NCBI GenBank assembly: GCA_050015095.1
Contig: JBEKCC010000002.1
Span: forward strand, 1 to 64,000
Source of the DNA: MVRE01 sp015660965
GTDB lineage: Archaea; Halobacteriota; Methanomicrobia; Methanomicrobiales; Methanospirillaceae
DNA length: 64,000 nucleotides
Direction: 5' to 3'
In this document: piece by piece, positions 8,602 through 17,922 of the stretch
How the letters are laid out: the number at the start of each line of letters is the position of its first letter
How positions within the stretch are numbered: the first letter of the stretch is position 1
Program-made: the position numbers and the translations under genes
The notes under the pieces: model-generated
The model's input: the letters and a program-made list of their open reading frames with translations, nothing else
Told to the model about the DNA's origin: nothing
Database searches by the model: none

Positions 8602-9594
8602 ATGAATAAGCGAACATATGCCAGTGTTTTGGCAACATTGAGTCTGACCACGCTTCTTATCCTTGCAATGGTGGTGGCAGGCTGTACTAATAATGCAAAC
8701 AAAACCAGTACGTTAACATCAGTTCCGGCTATTACTGTAATCACCACGCCGCAGGCATCTGTGGCACAACAGACAAACGCGGCATCCCTAACAACTGCCC
8801 CGGCTGCCTCCGGACCAAAACAGACGCTTAAAGTCAGCGGTTCGACTACGGTTTTACCTATTGCACAAGCTGCTGCTGATGCCTTTATGGCCACCCATCC
8901 GAATGCTGATATCCAGATCACCGGTGGTGGATCAGGAGTTGGCGTCCAGCAGATCGGTGAAAAATCCGTTGACATCGGTATGTCCTCCCGTGAACTGAGT
9001 CCAACTGAGAAAACCAAGTACCCAAACCTCTTCAAGACCGTTGTCGCAAAAGACGGGATTGCAATCATTGTCAACCCGACGAATGAGATCAAGGTGATTT
9101 CGGCTGCCACTGCTGCAGATATCTATACCGGTAAGATTACCAAGTGGTCTCAGGTCTTAGGCGCTAATGTCCCCAACACCAACAACCAGATTGTTGTTAT
9201 CGGGCGTGACAGCGCATCCGGAACCCGTACATTCTTTGACACCGACCCGACCGGTATCCTCCACGGTGCAGCACCGACCAAGTCCATGCTCGAGATGAAC
9301 TCCAACGGGGCAGTCACTCAGAGCGTCGCCCAGACACCCGGCGCAATTGGCTACATTTCTATCGGGTTTGTCGACAAGAGTGTAAAAGCCCTCCCCATCT
9401 GGTGGAATGATCCCACCAAGGCTATTCCTCCGACAAAAGCAACTGTGCTCGACAAAACCTACCCGATCAACCGTGAACTGTTCATGTTCACGAATGGCCA
9501 GCCCACCGGGCTTGCAAAAGACTACCTTAATTTCATCCTGAGTCCTGACGGCCAGAAGATTGTCGATGCACAAGGGTACGTGTCACTCACGTAA
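8602..9594 (+). CDS. pstS: Phosphate ABC transporter substrate-binding lipoprotein PstS
   Basis: 330 residues from ATG 8602, which has GGATGA five bases upstream; an in-frame ATG at 8593 is the alternative. Lipoprotein signal ending AMVVAGC. Phosphate-binding motifs of PstS are present: VSGSTTV near the start of the mature domain, ITGGGSGVG, DIGMSSREL, and GRDSASGTRTFF. It captures phosphate outside the membrane for the permease and ATPase encoded directly downstream. First gene of the pst operon. Confidence 0.95.
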   Translation: MNKRTYASVLATLSLTTLLILAMVVAGCTNNANKTSTLTSVPAITVITTPQASVAQQTNAASLTTAPAASGPKQTLKVSGSTTVLPIAQAAADAFMATHPNADIQITGGGSGVGVQQIGEKSVDIGMSSRELSPTEKTKYPNLFKTVVAKDGIAIIVNPTNEIKVISAATAADIYTGKITKWSQVLGANVPNTNNQIVVIGRDSASGTRTFFDTDPTGILHGAAPTKSMLEMNSNGAVTQSVAQTPGAIGYISIGFVDKSVKALPIWWNDPTKAIPPTKATVLDKTYPINRELFMFTNGQPTGLAKDYLNFILSPDGQKIVDAQGYVSLT

Positions 9595-9627
9595 AGAGAC
9601 TGATTGACCTTCCCTTTTCTCTTTTTT

Positions 9628-11610
9628 ATGGCAACCACAACCAGTTTGTCAGGCGGTATTAAATCACCTGACAGCCGTTGTGCCGTTTGGCAACATCCAG
9701 AATCCCGAAGCCGGGAGCGAAAGGAAAAGGCAATAAAGACAATCTGGTTCCTGATTGCGTTATCTGCCATCGTTGCCATCTTTTTCATCCTGATATTCCT
9801 TCTCCGTGACAGCATCCCGATATTTGAAAACACCGGAATTATCCCGTTCCTGACCGGCACGACCTGGTATCCAACAGGTAACCCACCAGAATACGGCATA
9901 CTTGTCCTGATTGTTGGCACGGTACTGGTCACGCTCGGCGCAATGGTCTTTGCTGTCCCACTTTCAATCGGCTGTGCAATTTACATTTCAGAGCTCGCAC
10001 CGCTTTGGGCAAAGAATATCCTCAAACCGGCAATTGAACTTCTCGCGGGAATACCTTCGGTCGTCTATGGATTTTTCGGGCTGCTCGTACTCACTGATTT
10101 TATCAGGAAGTTTTTTTATATCCCTACCGGTTCGACGTGGCTTGCCGGATCCATCCTTCTTGGCATCATGGCGCTTCCGACAATTATTAGCATCTCAGAG
10201 GATGCCATCAGCATGGTACCGCGGGAATACAAGGAAGGTTCGCTTGCCATCGGCGCCACCCGCTGGCAGACAATCAGCCGGGTTATTGTGCCGGGTGCAC
10301 TTTCGGGAATCACTGCAGCAGTAATTCTTGGATTCGGGCGGGCAATTGGGGAAACCATGGCAGTGTTAATGGTTACCGGAAATGCGGCCATCATCCCAGA
10401 TCCAATCTGGAATGTTCTCTCTCCGGTCAGAACCCTTACCGGAACACTGGGCATCGAGATGGGAGAAGTGGCAGTTGGCAGTGATCACTATGCGGCACTC
10501 TTCGGTATCGCAGTGATCCTGCTCGCAATCAGCCTCATCGTAAACTCTGTTGCAGTTATGATCCTGAACAATCTCCGAAAGCGCCATATGGGTGGCGGGG
10601 CACGCAGGAAGAACGTTATATTACAGGAGATGATGGCCTGGATAAGGCAACCGCTCGCCTTTGGAGGACTGTTACTTTTCGTCCTTGCTCTCTTCCTCAT
10701 TCTTCCATTCTATCTAGGAGTTTCTGTTCTTGCCTGTCTCGGTGCCGGTTACTTCCTCAAGGATCATCTCAATCCAAAACAGGTGGAGAAGGTGGCGTTC
10801 GGCCTCATTGTCACGTCGGCTGCCATTGTCGTACTTATCCTGATCATACTCCTCCAGGATATTGTTATCCACGGCCTTCCTGCACTTTCGTGGGAATTTT
10901 TAACACAATCACCCAAGGACCTGGGGCGTGCGGGGGGGATCTTCCCGGCCATTGTCGGGACATTCTACCTCGTGATCGGGGCGATACTCATCGCACTGCC
11001 GCTCGGCGTGGGTACAGCGATCTACCTCATCGAATATACCAAAGAGAGCGGGGTTACCCGGTTTATCCGCACGGCGGTTGACCTGTTGAACGGCACCCCA
11101 TCGATCGTCTTCGGGCTTTTCGGGCTTGCATTCCTTGTCTATTTCTTGAACTTTGGCGTTTCAATGATCGCTGGCCAAGTGACGCTCGCACTCATGGTCC
11201 TGCCCACGATGATCCGGGCCACCGAGGAGTCGTTGAAGAACATCCCGCAATCAGTACGGGAGGGGAGTCTTGCTCTGGGGGCGACACAGTGGCAGACGAT
11301 CTACCGGGTTGTCCTACCGCCAGCAATTCCAGGTATTGTTACCGGGACAATCCTGTCCATTGGCAGGGCTGCGGGAGAGACAGCACCCATCATGTTCACG
11401 GCAGTCGTCTTCTCCCAGCGATACCTCCCGTCATCCGTCTTCGAACCGGTGATGGCGCTGCCGTATCACCTCTTCATCCTTGCCACAAATGTGCCGGGTT
11501 CTTCGACCAACAAGTACGGGACTGCACTTGTCCTGCTCATCCTTGTTATCGGGATCTATTCGGTCGCAATCTATGTGAGAAACCATTTCACCAGAAAACT
11601 GCGGGGTTAA
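9628..11610 (+). CDS. pstC-pstA: Fused PstC-PstA phosphate permease
   Basis: 660 residues from ATG 9628 (a TTG at 9604 is less likely). The protein holds two complete ABC permease halves in one chain. The first (about 20-320) is PstC-like, with the EAA loop EGSLAIGATRWQTISRVIVPGALSGI. The second (about 400-660) is PstA-like, with EGSLALGATQWQTIYRVVLPPAIPGI. A two-helix hydrophobic linker joins them (about 345-385). The two subunits are normally separate genes. No stop or frameshift interrupts the join, so this is a true fusion. It forms the membrane channel for PstS and PstB. Confidence 0.93.
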   Translation: MATTTSLSGGIKSPDSRCAVWQHPESRSRERKEKAIKTIWFLIALSAIVAIFFILIFLLRDSIPIFENTGIIPFLTGTTWYPTGNPPEYGILVLIVGTVLVTLGAMVFAVPLSIGCAIYISELAPLWAKNILKPAIELLAGIPSVVYGFFGLLVLTDFIRKFFYIPTGSTWLAGSILLGIMALPTIISISEDAISMVPREYKEGSLAIGATRWQTISRVIVPGALSGITAAVILGFGRAIGETMAVLMVTGNAAIIPDPIWNVLSPVRTLTGTLGIEMGEVAVGSDHYAALFGIAVILLAISLIVNSVAVMILNNLRKRHMGGGARRKNVILQEMMAWIRQPLAFGGLLLFVLALFLILPFYLGVSVLACLGAGYFLKDHLNPKQVEKVAFGLIVTSAAIVVLILIILLQDIVIHGLPALSWEFLTQSPKDLGRAGGIFPAIVGTFYLVIGAILIALPLGVGTAIYLIEYTKESGVTRFIRTAVDLLNGTPSIVFGLFGLAFLVYFLNFGVSMIAGQVTLALMVLPTMIRATEESLKNIPQSVREGSLALGATQWQTIYRVVLPPAIPGIVTGTILSIGRAAGETAPIMFTAVVFSQRYLPSSVFEPVMALPYHLFILATNVPGSSTNKYGTALVLLILVIGIYSVAIYVRNHFTRKLRG

Positions 11611-11611
11611 A

Positions 11612-12373
11612 ATGACAACTGAAACGATTATCCAAACCGAAAATCTCAATCTCTGGTACGGGGAGTCCCACGCACTCCAGACCGTGAGCATGGGAATCCC
11701 TAAGAACCGTGTCACGGCCCTGATCGGCCCTTCCGGCTGCGGTAAGTCAACGCTTTTACGCTGCTTCAACCGGTTGAACGACCTGATCGACCATGTGAAG
11801 ATTACAGGGACAATTCTGCTGGACAATGAGGATATCCAGTGTTCAGCCACCGATGTGGTCATGCTCCGGAAGAAGGTCGGGATGGTCTTCCAGAAACCTA
11901 ACCCATTCCCGAAATCGATCTATGAAAACATCGCTTACGGCCCCCGAGTTCACGGCGTAAAGGAGAAGAGCGAGCTTGACGCCATCGTGGAACGGAGCCT
12001 GCGACGTGCCGCTCTCTGGGACGAGGTCAAGGACCGGCTGCACGATTCTGCCCTTGGGCTGTCGGGCGGCCAACAGCAGCGGCTCTGCATCGCCCGGACG
12101 CTGGCCGTTGAACCAGAGGTCATCCTGATGGACGAGCCCTGCTCTGCGCTCGACCCGATTGCCACGGCAAAGATCGAAAACCTGATTGACATGCTCAAAC
12201 AGCAATATACTGTTATCATCGTCACCCACAATATGCAGCAGGCGGCACGGGTGAGTGATTTTACCGGGTTTATGTATCTTGGTAAATTGATTGAATGTGG
12301 AAAGACCGTGCAGATCTTCGAACACCCAAAAGAAGAACTCACGGAGAATTACATTACCGGGCGGTTCGGGTAG
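11612..12373 (+). CDS. pstB: Phosphate ABC transporter ATP-binding protein PstB
   Basis: 253 residues, full family length. Walker A GPSGCGKST near residue 43, the phosphate-family CFNRLNDL segment, ABC signature LSGGQQQR, Walker B VILMDEPCSALDP, and the switch His in VTHNMQQA. It energises the PstC-PstA permease. It starts one base after the permease stop, so translation is likely coupled. Confidence 0.97.
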   Translation: MTTETIIQTENLNLWYGESHALQTVSMGIPKNRVTALIGPSGCGKSTLLRCFNRLNDLIDHVKITGTILLDNEDIQCSATDVVMLRKKVGMVFQKPNPFPKSIYENIAYGPRVHGVKEKSELDAIVERSLRRAALWDEVKDRLHDSALGLSGGQQQRLCIARTLAVEPEVILMDEPCSALDPIATAKIENLIDMLKQQYTVIIVTHNMQQAARVSDFTGFMYLGKLIECGKTVQIFEHPKEELTENYITGRFG

Positions 12374-12383
12374 GTGATCGGTT

Positions 12384-13034
12384 ATGGCAGAAAAATTTCA
12401 CATGGAATTATCACAGCTCAAACAGGACACGCTGGTGATGGCACGGTTTTCCCGCGACATGCTCCACGACGCCCTGCAGGCACTGATTGAACAGGATACC
12501 GAGAAGGCTAAGGAGATCGCCTCCCGCAAAAAACAAGTCCGCGATACGACGATCGCACTCGAGGAGCGGACGTACCAGCTGATCGCGATGAACCAGCCGA
12601 TGGCAAAAGACATGCGGGTGATCGCCTGCACCCTGAAGATCATCACCTCGGCAGAACGAATCGGACGGTACGGTAAGGACATCGCAAATATGGTCAAGCA
12701 CATCAAGGGACAGCCGGACTTTGGTCAACCGGTACCCCTCATGCACATGGCCAATCAGGTTATTGCAATGATCGACGACACATTAGCTGCATACGAGGTG
12801 GAGAACCTTGACAGGATCGCCGGGCTCTCATTCCGGGACGATGCAGTCGACTCCCTCTGGCACTCCATCTTCCGGGAGACGCTCACGTTCATGATGGAGA
12901 ACCCGAAGACGATCACACGCTCGACGTATTTCATCATGGTCGCCCGGTACCTGGAGCGATCAGGCGACCATGCCTGCAAGATGGCCGAGAACGTCCACTA
13001 CATGGTTACTGGAGAACGGATCGAGATTAAATGA
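12384..13034 (+). CDS. phoU: Phosphate signalling complex protein PhoU
   Basis: 216 residues, usual PhoU length. Two helical bundles, each with the metal-cluster motif: a first ERIGRYGKDIANM and a second ERSGDHACKMAENV. An F-H-M-E-L-L-type N-terminus (KFHMELSQLKQDTL) is typical. It is the last gene of the pst operon, ten bases after pstB, and should shut down or damp the transporter when phosphate is sufficient. Confidence 0.95.
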   Translation: MAEKFHMELSQLKQDTLVMARFSRDMLHDALQALIEQDTEKAKEIASRKKQVRDTTIALEERTYQLIAMNQPMAKDMRVIACTLKIITSAERIGRYGKDIANMVKHIKGQPDFGQPVPLMHMANQVIAMIDDTLAAYEVENLDRIAGLSFRDDAVDSLWHSIFRETLTFMMENPKTITRSTYFIMVARYLERSGDHACKMAENVHYMVTGERIEIK

Positions 13035-13096
13035 GTGTGCCGTATGATTCCATCTGTCAATTAGGCTGACTTTTAAAAAAAATATCGAAAATTTTC

Positions 13097-13141
13097 TTTT
13101 TTACGTTAATTCATTGTCAAAACTGTATTATTGATTAAAAA
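13097..13141 (+). repeat. Dispersed short repeat R3, copy b
   Basis: About 45 bases, TTTTTTACGTTAATTCA then TTGTCAAAACTGTATTATTG then ATTAAAAA. It matches copies at 18529, 21648 (inverted), 54344 (inverted) and the partial copy at 7387. It lies 62 bases after phoU and runs directly into R4 copy a. The T-tract and position suggest a 3' end element, but the sequence conservation exceeds that of a plain terminator. Confidence 0.6.
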
Positions 13142-13219
13142 TTACACCAGTGAAAGCTCGTTCTCGGTTGCGAAGTTTTACACCATTTATTCTCGCGATT
13201 TCTCTGGGTATCTCATTCC
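13136..13219 (+). repeat. Dispersed repeat R4, copy a
   Basis: About 85 bases beginning ATTACACCAGTGAAAGC and containing TTCTCGCGATTTCTC, matched with many substitutions by 26488-26575. The rest of the 297-base gap between phoU and the activase gene shows nothing recognisable. Confidence 0.5.
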
Positions 13220-13331
13220 CCAACAAGTGCACCAAACCCCCAATACTGCATGCAGTTTGCATAAACGTATTCTGTGTGGAGATGGCATGGGCCTATCCAC
13301 CGCAGGGTACGATATCAACCGGATCCAATAA

Positions 13332-14120
13332 TCACGAGTCAATAGGGGGTGTTACATGTTCCCCCTGTGCGGCAATTGCAGCACCAAGGGCCCCGGTGAT
13401 CTGAGGTTCGAAAGGGACATAAATGGTGACACCCAGTTCCTTCTCGAGTGTAGCGATCATCCCGGCATTCTTTGCCACCCCACCGACGAACGCGATACGC
13501 TTCTTCAACCCCATCCGCTTCGCCATCACCACCACTCGCTGCGCAATGCTCGTGATCAGACCTGCCGCGATGTCCTCCTTTGTGATGCCCCTCGCCCGGA
13601 GCGAGATCACCTCGGACTCTGCAAATACCGTGCACATACTGGTGATGTCGGCCGGGTGGTTGGACGCGAGTGCGAGGCCACCGAGATCGTTGATCGTGAC
13701 CTCCAGCGCCTTTGCCGTGACCTCTAAGAATTTCCCGGTCCCTGCAGCGCACTTGTCGTTCATGAGGAAGTCCGCGACTCTCCCGTCCTCTACCACGATA
13801 ACCTTAGAGTCCTGCCCTCCCACATCGATGATCCCCCGCACCTCTGGAAAGAGAAATAATACTCCCTTCGCGTGCGCCGTAATCTCGCTTATCGATTTAT
13901 CTGCAAACGAAATGGCATTCCGGCCATACCCCGTGGCATACACTTTCCCAACCTCCTCTCTCCCGATATCACAGCTCGCGAGGAGCTCGTCGAACATATT
14001 CCGGGCAGCAGTGAGAAAATCAAACGCGGTGCCGGCGATCCGGTACCCTATGATCTCCCGGTCCTGGAGCAGTAGCACCTTTGTCGTGGCGGCACCCGCA
14101 TCAATCCCCGCGGTAATCAT
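13332..14120 (-). CDS. ATP-dependent activase of 2-hydroxyacyl-CoA dehydratase/double-cubane type (BadF/BcrA/HgdC family)
   Basis: 262 residues. ASKHA ATPase fold: phosphate loop GIDAGAATTKVLL at residue 5 and GGQDSKV for the second phosphate contact. Two cysteines, in NDKCAAGTGKF and TSMCTVFAESE, would bind the [4Fe-4S] cluster bridging the homodimer. Family members use ATP to fire one low-potential electron into a partner iron-sulfur protein. The start overlaps the stop of the partner gene (ATGA). Confidence 0.9.
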   Translation of the reverse strand: MITAGIDAGAATTKVLLLQDREIIGYRIAGTAFDFLTAARNMFDELLASCDIGREEVGKVYATGYGRNAISFADKSISEITAHAKGVLFLFPEVRGIIDVGGQDSKVIVVEDGRVADFLMNDKCAAGTGKFLEVTAKALEVTINDLGGLALASNHPADITSMCTVFAESEVISLRARGITKEDIAAGLITSIAQRVVVMAKRMGLKKRIAFVGGVAKNAGMIATLEKELGVTIYVPFEPQITGALGAAIAAQGEHVTPPIDS

Positions 14121-15265
14121 GCGATCATCTCCAGGAATGCATCGACCCGGATCCCGATCTGTTCCATGTCTGAGTCTCCATAGTCGGACTCAATCGCGAG
14201 CAGTGGGATTTTCTCCTTTTTCAGGGCTCTCTGTACCCGGAGGCGTTCGATATTGTAGGCGTGACAGAACTGCAGGGTGTAATACACCACACCCTGGACA
14301 TTGTACTGTTTCGCAAGATCAACGATACGGGCGACCCGCTGGTCATTAGGTGTCATGCATGCACAGGGGATTTCCAGGTATCGCTCTGCGAGGGCCTTCC
14401 AGGGGTCTTTATCCTCGTCTACGAGGTCCCAGAAAGACCTCGTTCCGGTACAACTCTCCTCAACAACAATCACCCCACCCTTCTGCTCGATAATGTCCGG
14501 CACTTTCGTATTCCCTGCCGCCATCGGGCACCCCGAGATCATGATCCGCGGTCCTGTCCGGGCGTCCGGTGTGGTGTGCTCCATCTCGTCGCAGAGCTGG
14601 CTGATACCCTGCCTGAACTGGTCTGGAGAGAGGAAGAACTGCTTCTGCATCACTCGGAGGACTTCGGATCCCCTGATTGGTGGCGGGTCGCGCCTCCTCA
14701 GTTCGAAAAGCCGGTGGAGGAGTCGCTTTGTCTCATTTGCCGACCGGATCTCCCGCCTTAGTGCATTGTTGCTCACGACGTTACCCGTTAGGTCCTCCAT
14801 GAACTTCCCGAACTTCCGGAGCTCAGAAAGGAAGTAATTCAGGGCCTCATGGCTGCCGGGTTTCTGCGGGAGGTCCAGGACATAGGTTGGTATGTAATCA
14901 TGGAGGATCTCGTACATCTTCTTCTTTCCGTCGCATGTCGCCTCTGCGACCACCACGTCGACCAGAGGGACATGAGAGCACGCCAGGTTTCCCCCGCAGC
15001 ATGCGTCAACCACCGCCCCGAACGAGGACTTGATCAGCGGACATATGTTCCTAGGAAGCGACTGCTCTGCCACGGGGATCGTATCAGTTCTCCCACCACA
15101 GAGCACGATCCGATCGGCACCCGCGGCAAAGATTATCTCATCCGGAACATAGAGGCAGAAGGTCCCGACGACCTTTATTCCTTTTTCTCTCTCTTCTTTC
15201 AGCTCGGCGATACGGAGCTCATATGAGTCCTTAAAAATGTCGAGACTCTGAAGAGTAGATAGCAT
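14117..15265 (-). CDS. 2-hydroxyacyl-CoA dehydratase-like / double-cubane cluster protein
   Basis: 382 residues. HgdB/HgdC-beta-type fold with conserved cysteines in VGTFCLYVPDEI, ACCGGNLACSH, VVEESCTGTR, IPCACMTPN and YYTLQFCHAYNIE. A single such gene paired with an activase, with no CoA-transferase or second dehydratase subunit nearby, fits the double-cubane cluster proteins rather than a classical amino-acid fermentation enzyme. The physiological substrate is not known. Translation is coupled to the activase gene. Confidence 0.85.
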   Translation of the reverse strand: MLSTLQSLDIFKDSYELRIAELKEEREKGIKVVGTFCLYVPDEIIFAAGADRIVLCGGRTDTIPVAEQSLPRNICPLIKSSFGAVVDACCGGNLACSHVPLVDVVVAEATCDGKKKMYEILHDYIPTYVLDLPQKPGSHEALNYFLSELRKFGKFMEDLTGNVVSNNALRREIRSANETKRLLHRLFELRRRDPPPIRGSEVLRVMQKQFFLSPDQFRQGISQLCDEMEHTTPDARTGPRIMISGCPMAAGNTKVPDIIEQKGGVIVVEESCTGTRSFWDLVDEDKDPWKALAERYLEIPCACMTPNDQRVARIVDLAKQYNVQGVVYYTLQFCHAYNIERLRVQRALKKEKIPLLAIESDYGDSDMEQIGIRVDAFLEMIA

Positions 15266-15432
15266 GTAGTTCCGATAATCATTTTATTATGAATCTATTC
15301 AAAGGTGCCGTCTATCTTCGTCGTTGCCGGTAGTTCCATGTTTTGGATTAAGTTTTATAGAGAGCCCCAAAAAAAATTATCGAATTTATCTAGTGCTATA
15401 AATTCATAAACTCCAACGTTCACGTATCAATT

Positions 15433-15795
15433 ATGAGAGACCAGTTCATCTTCATGACTCATCGCACTGATTGCTACCACTGCAAACAGATGGCAGATCA
15501 GATCATCAAAGCTATGCCTAACAAGGCTGAGGTAGCATGCGATAATTGCGGTGCTACTCGTGTTTTTATTCCACGGATTGAAGATGTGAGCAATCTTGGC
15601 GAATATACGAAAGTTGAGTGCTACGATGTTTGGAATTTGGTTAGTGTCACCGAGTGCAGGAACTGCCATACAACCGGCCCTCATGATATCGTAATTGGCT
15701 GCCGACATTTCACTATCAGGTGCCGGAACTGCAAGTTCACCCATTTTTACAAGTTTGACCTTGAATACATTGCAAAGGATGAACTGAAAATTTAA
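15433..15795 (+). CDS. Hypothetical protein with four Cys-x2-Cys knuckles
   Basis: 120 residues. Four zinc knuckles: CYHC (about 14-17), CDNC (about 37-40), CRNC (about 75-78) and CRNC (about 96-99). They probably form two zinc ribbons. The rest is soluble with mixed alpha/beta character. No named family was recognised. It stands alone between A/T-rich gaps. Confidence 0.6.
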   Translation: MRDQFIFMTHRTDCYHCKQMADQIIKAMPNKAEVACDNCGATRVFIPRIEDVSNLGEYTKVECYDVWNLVSVTECRNCHTTGPHDIVIGCRHFTIRCRNCKFTHFYKFDLEYIAKDELKI

Positions 15796-16235
15796 TGTAA
15801 GGGTTATAATTCAAAAATGGTATTACGTTTTATTCACCCATTTAAGTTATTTTGTAACAGCCAGCCTGATCATCGTTTCCCATCTGTTCCCCATCAGATT
15901 GATCGGGATATTTGCCATTTGTGCTGGACTTCAGGATATTTTTTTTAAATATTGAATGGAAATAAGATTCCCACCCCTGTATTTCCACTGGAATTCTCTT
16001 CTGAAAAACTAATATTGTCGGCTGGTTAGTTCAAACTTGTTTTCAGTATATTGCACCACGAAAAAAGCCACAAAGTCACTAAGACGCACCAGACCCCCGG
16101 GCGCCATTACATGGCGGGGTATCTATCAGTCAGGCCCGCACGGAACCATCACCACAAATATATACTTTCGGCAGTTACCCTCTTGTGCCCATCGGATGAC
16201 TATCATCGGATGAACGGTTTCAGGAGGAATTAACA
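15796..16235 (+). promoter_or_regulatory. 440-base gap with slipin promoter
   Basis: No gene seen. The right part holds the slipin promoter: a palindrome CGCCAT-TAC-ATGGCG at 16102-16116, a TATA-like AAATATATA at about 16154-16162, the direct repeat ATCGGATGA twice (about 16192 and 16206), and a strong ribosome site AGGAGG at about 16221. The palindrome could be an operator. The left 250 bases show nothing recognisable. Confidence 0.4.
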
Positions 16236-17075
16236 ATGGAGATCGATCCCTTTAGCTTCGTGAATATTACAATAATTTTGATTGTTGTTATTGTGCTTCT
16301 CGCCATGTCGATACGGATTGCCAACCAGTGGGAACGGGTAGTGCTCCTGTTCCTCGGGAGATTTGTTGGGATCCGGGGTCCCGGGTTGTTCTTTATTATC
16401 CCGTTCCTGAACCGGGTCGCGTACCTGATCGATATCCGAGTTATTACGACATCGTTCAATGCCGAACAGACCCTGACAAAGGATACAGTTCCCGTCAACG
16501 TCGATGCGGTCCTGTTCTGGCAGGTGACAGACGTAGAGAAAGCCGCACTTGAAGTCATGAATTACAAGGAAGCAGTATTCCTCGCATCGCAGACAGCTCT
16601 TCGCGACGTTATCGGCAAGACGATCCTTTCCGAGATGCTCACCGGACGAGAAGCGATCGATGTCGAGCTCCAGAGAATGATCGAAGGTAGGATAAAAGGC
16701 TGGGGCATCAAGGTCATCTCTGTCGAGATCCGAGATGTAGTCATCCCGAGCGCTCTCCAGGACGCGATGTCCATGCAGGCTCAGGCGGAACGCGAGAGAC
16801 AGGCCCGTGTCATTCTCGGAGATTCCGAGCGGCAGATCGCGGAGAAGTTTGAGGAGGCCGCGAAGACTTATGTCAATAATCCCACGGCATTACACCTGCG
16901 GGCGATGAACATGCTCTATGAGGGATTGAAGGGGAACGCGACGATCGTCATGGTCCCGTCAACTGTTCTCCAGACTATGACGCTCGGGGACATGACTGGC
17001 ACCATCGCACTTGCAAAAACGATAGCAAAAGAGCAGGAAGCAAAAACGGATACCGAACAAAAACCACAATCGTAA
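16236..17075 (+). CDS. Slipin (SPFH/stomatin family) membrane protein
   Basis: 279 residues. One N-terminal membrane helix (about 6-26), then the SPFH domain: ANQWERVVLLFLGRF, GPGLFFIIPFL, DVRVITTSFNAEQTLTKD-type region, and ALRDVIGKTILSEMLTGREAI. A coiled segment rich in Ala/Glu/Arg (about 180-215) and a C-terminal hydrophobic patch should drive oligomerisation. Slipins scaffold membrane microdomains. The usual NfeD partner is not adjacent. Strong AGGAGG ribosome site. Confidence 0.92.
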   Translation: MEIDPFSFVNITIILIVVIVLLAMSIRIANQWERVVLLFLGRFVGIRGPGLFFIIPFLNRVAYLIDIRVITTSFNAEQTLTKDTVPVNVDAVLFWQVTDVEKAALEVMNYKEAVFLASQTALRDVIGKTILSEMLTGREAIDVELQRMIEGRIKGWGIKVISVEIRDVVIPSALQDAMSMQAQAERERQARVILGDSERQIAEKFEEAAKTYVNNPTALHLRAMNMLYEGLKGNATIVMVPSTVLQTMTLGDMTGTIALAKTIAKEQEAKTDTEQKPQS

Positions 17076-17160
17076 TTTTTCGGCTCTGTAGAAACGCACC
17101 TGTGTCGCAGACTCAGATAAACATGGTGGAAAACCCACGGTTATCGTGTTTCTTGAACTT

Positions 17161-17781
17161 TTATTCCGAAATCACTTGGTCTGGAAACTGAACCGTTTTT
17201 TCGTTTGATGTTGCCTGACATTTCAATGTTAAGGTTTGCCCAATGCATTTAGTTTCAAACGCACCACAATCCGCATTGATGGTGATTGGTTCACTTTTCG
17301 ATTGACCTCCGGTAAGATCTCCGATACAAAGCTGAATATTCGGCTCATTATTCAGAGAAATCTGTTCTCCTTGACTATTATTGACCGTAAGCACCACACA
17401 CACATTATGTGCCGTCTCATCACCGGTATTAGTAACAGTAGCGGTCGTTTGGCGACAGGTTAATCCACAATTTGTTGGGGTTCCCGGATCTAGGGTAAAA
17501 TCGACAGGTTTTTTTGACGATGTTATCGGTGATGATGTCGGTATAACTGTTTGGATGACGGGTTGATTAGAATTGGATATTGTGTTTGAAGTATTTCCGA
17601 TTGTCTCGATAAGAACAATAGAAATGAGAATCGCTGCCACGATTATTATTGAAATGCTAAGTAAGAGAAAAATTTTTGAGACCTTTCTTTTTTTTCTGGT
17701 TTTTATTGTATCGGAAACATTATCTTTTTTTATGATGGGGGAATCTGAAAAAGTTTCCATCAATTTATCAAAAAGTCCCAT
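17161..17781 (-). CDS. Membrane-anchored extracellular protein with CARDB-like domain
   Basis: 206 residues. A basic cytosolic start (residues 1-35), one membrane helix (about 36-60), a Ser/Thr/Pro linker, then an outward beta-sandwich with four Cys (NCGLTCRQ, HNVCVVL, IQLCIGDL, CGAFETKCIG). The order TATVTNTGDETAHNVCVVLTV resembles CARDB/FxLyD-type domains that bind at cell surfaces. No enzyme motif. Function unknown. Confidence 0.6.
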   Translation of the reverse strand: MGLFDKLMETFSDSPIIKKDNVSDTIKTRKKRKVSKIFLLLSISIIIVAAILISIVLIETIGNTSNTISNSNQPVIQTVIPTSSPITSSKKPVDFTLDPGTPTNCGLTCRQTTATVTNTGDETAHNVCVVLTVNNSQGEQISLNNEPNIQLCIGDLTGGQSKSEPITINADCGAFETKCIGQTLTLKCQATSNEKTVQFPDQVISE

Positions 17782-17922
17782 GATAAAGAGATATAATTTT
17801 TAAAGATATACGTATATCGCGATTCCCTCCATCATTTCGGAGTCGCTCGGCTATTAGTCGGGACCTCGCACATTTTTGGAGTACTCTCAAAGATACTCTT
17901 AAACTCCTCCCCCACAAATCTC

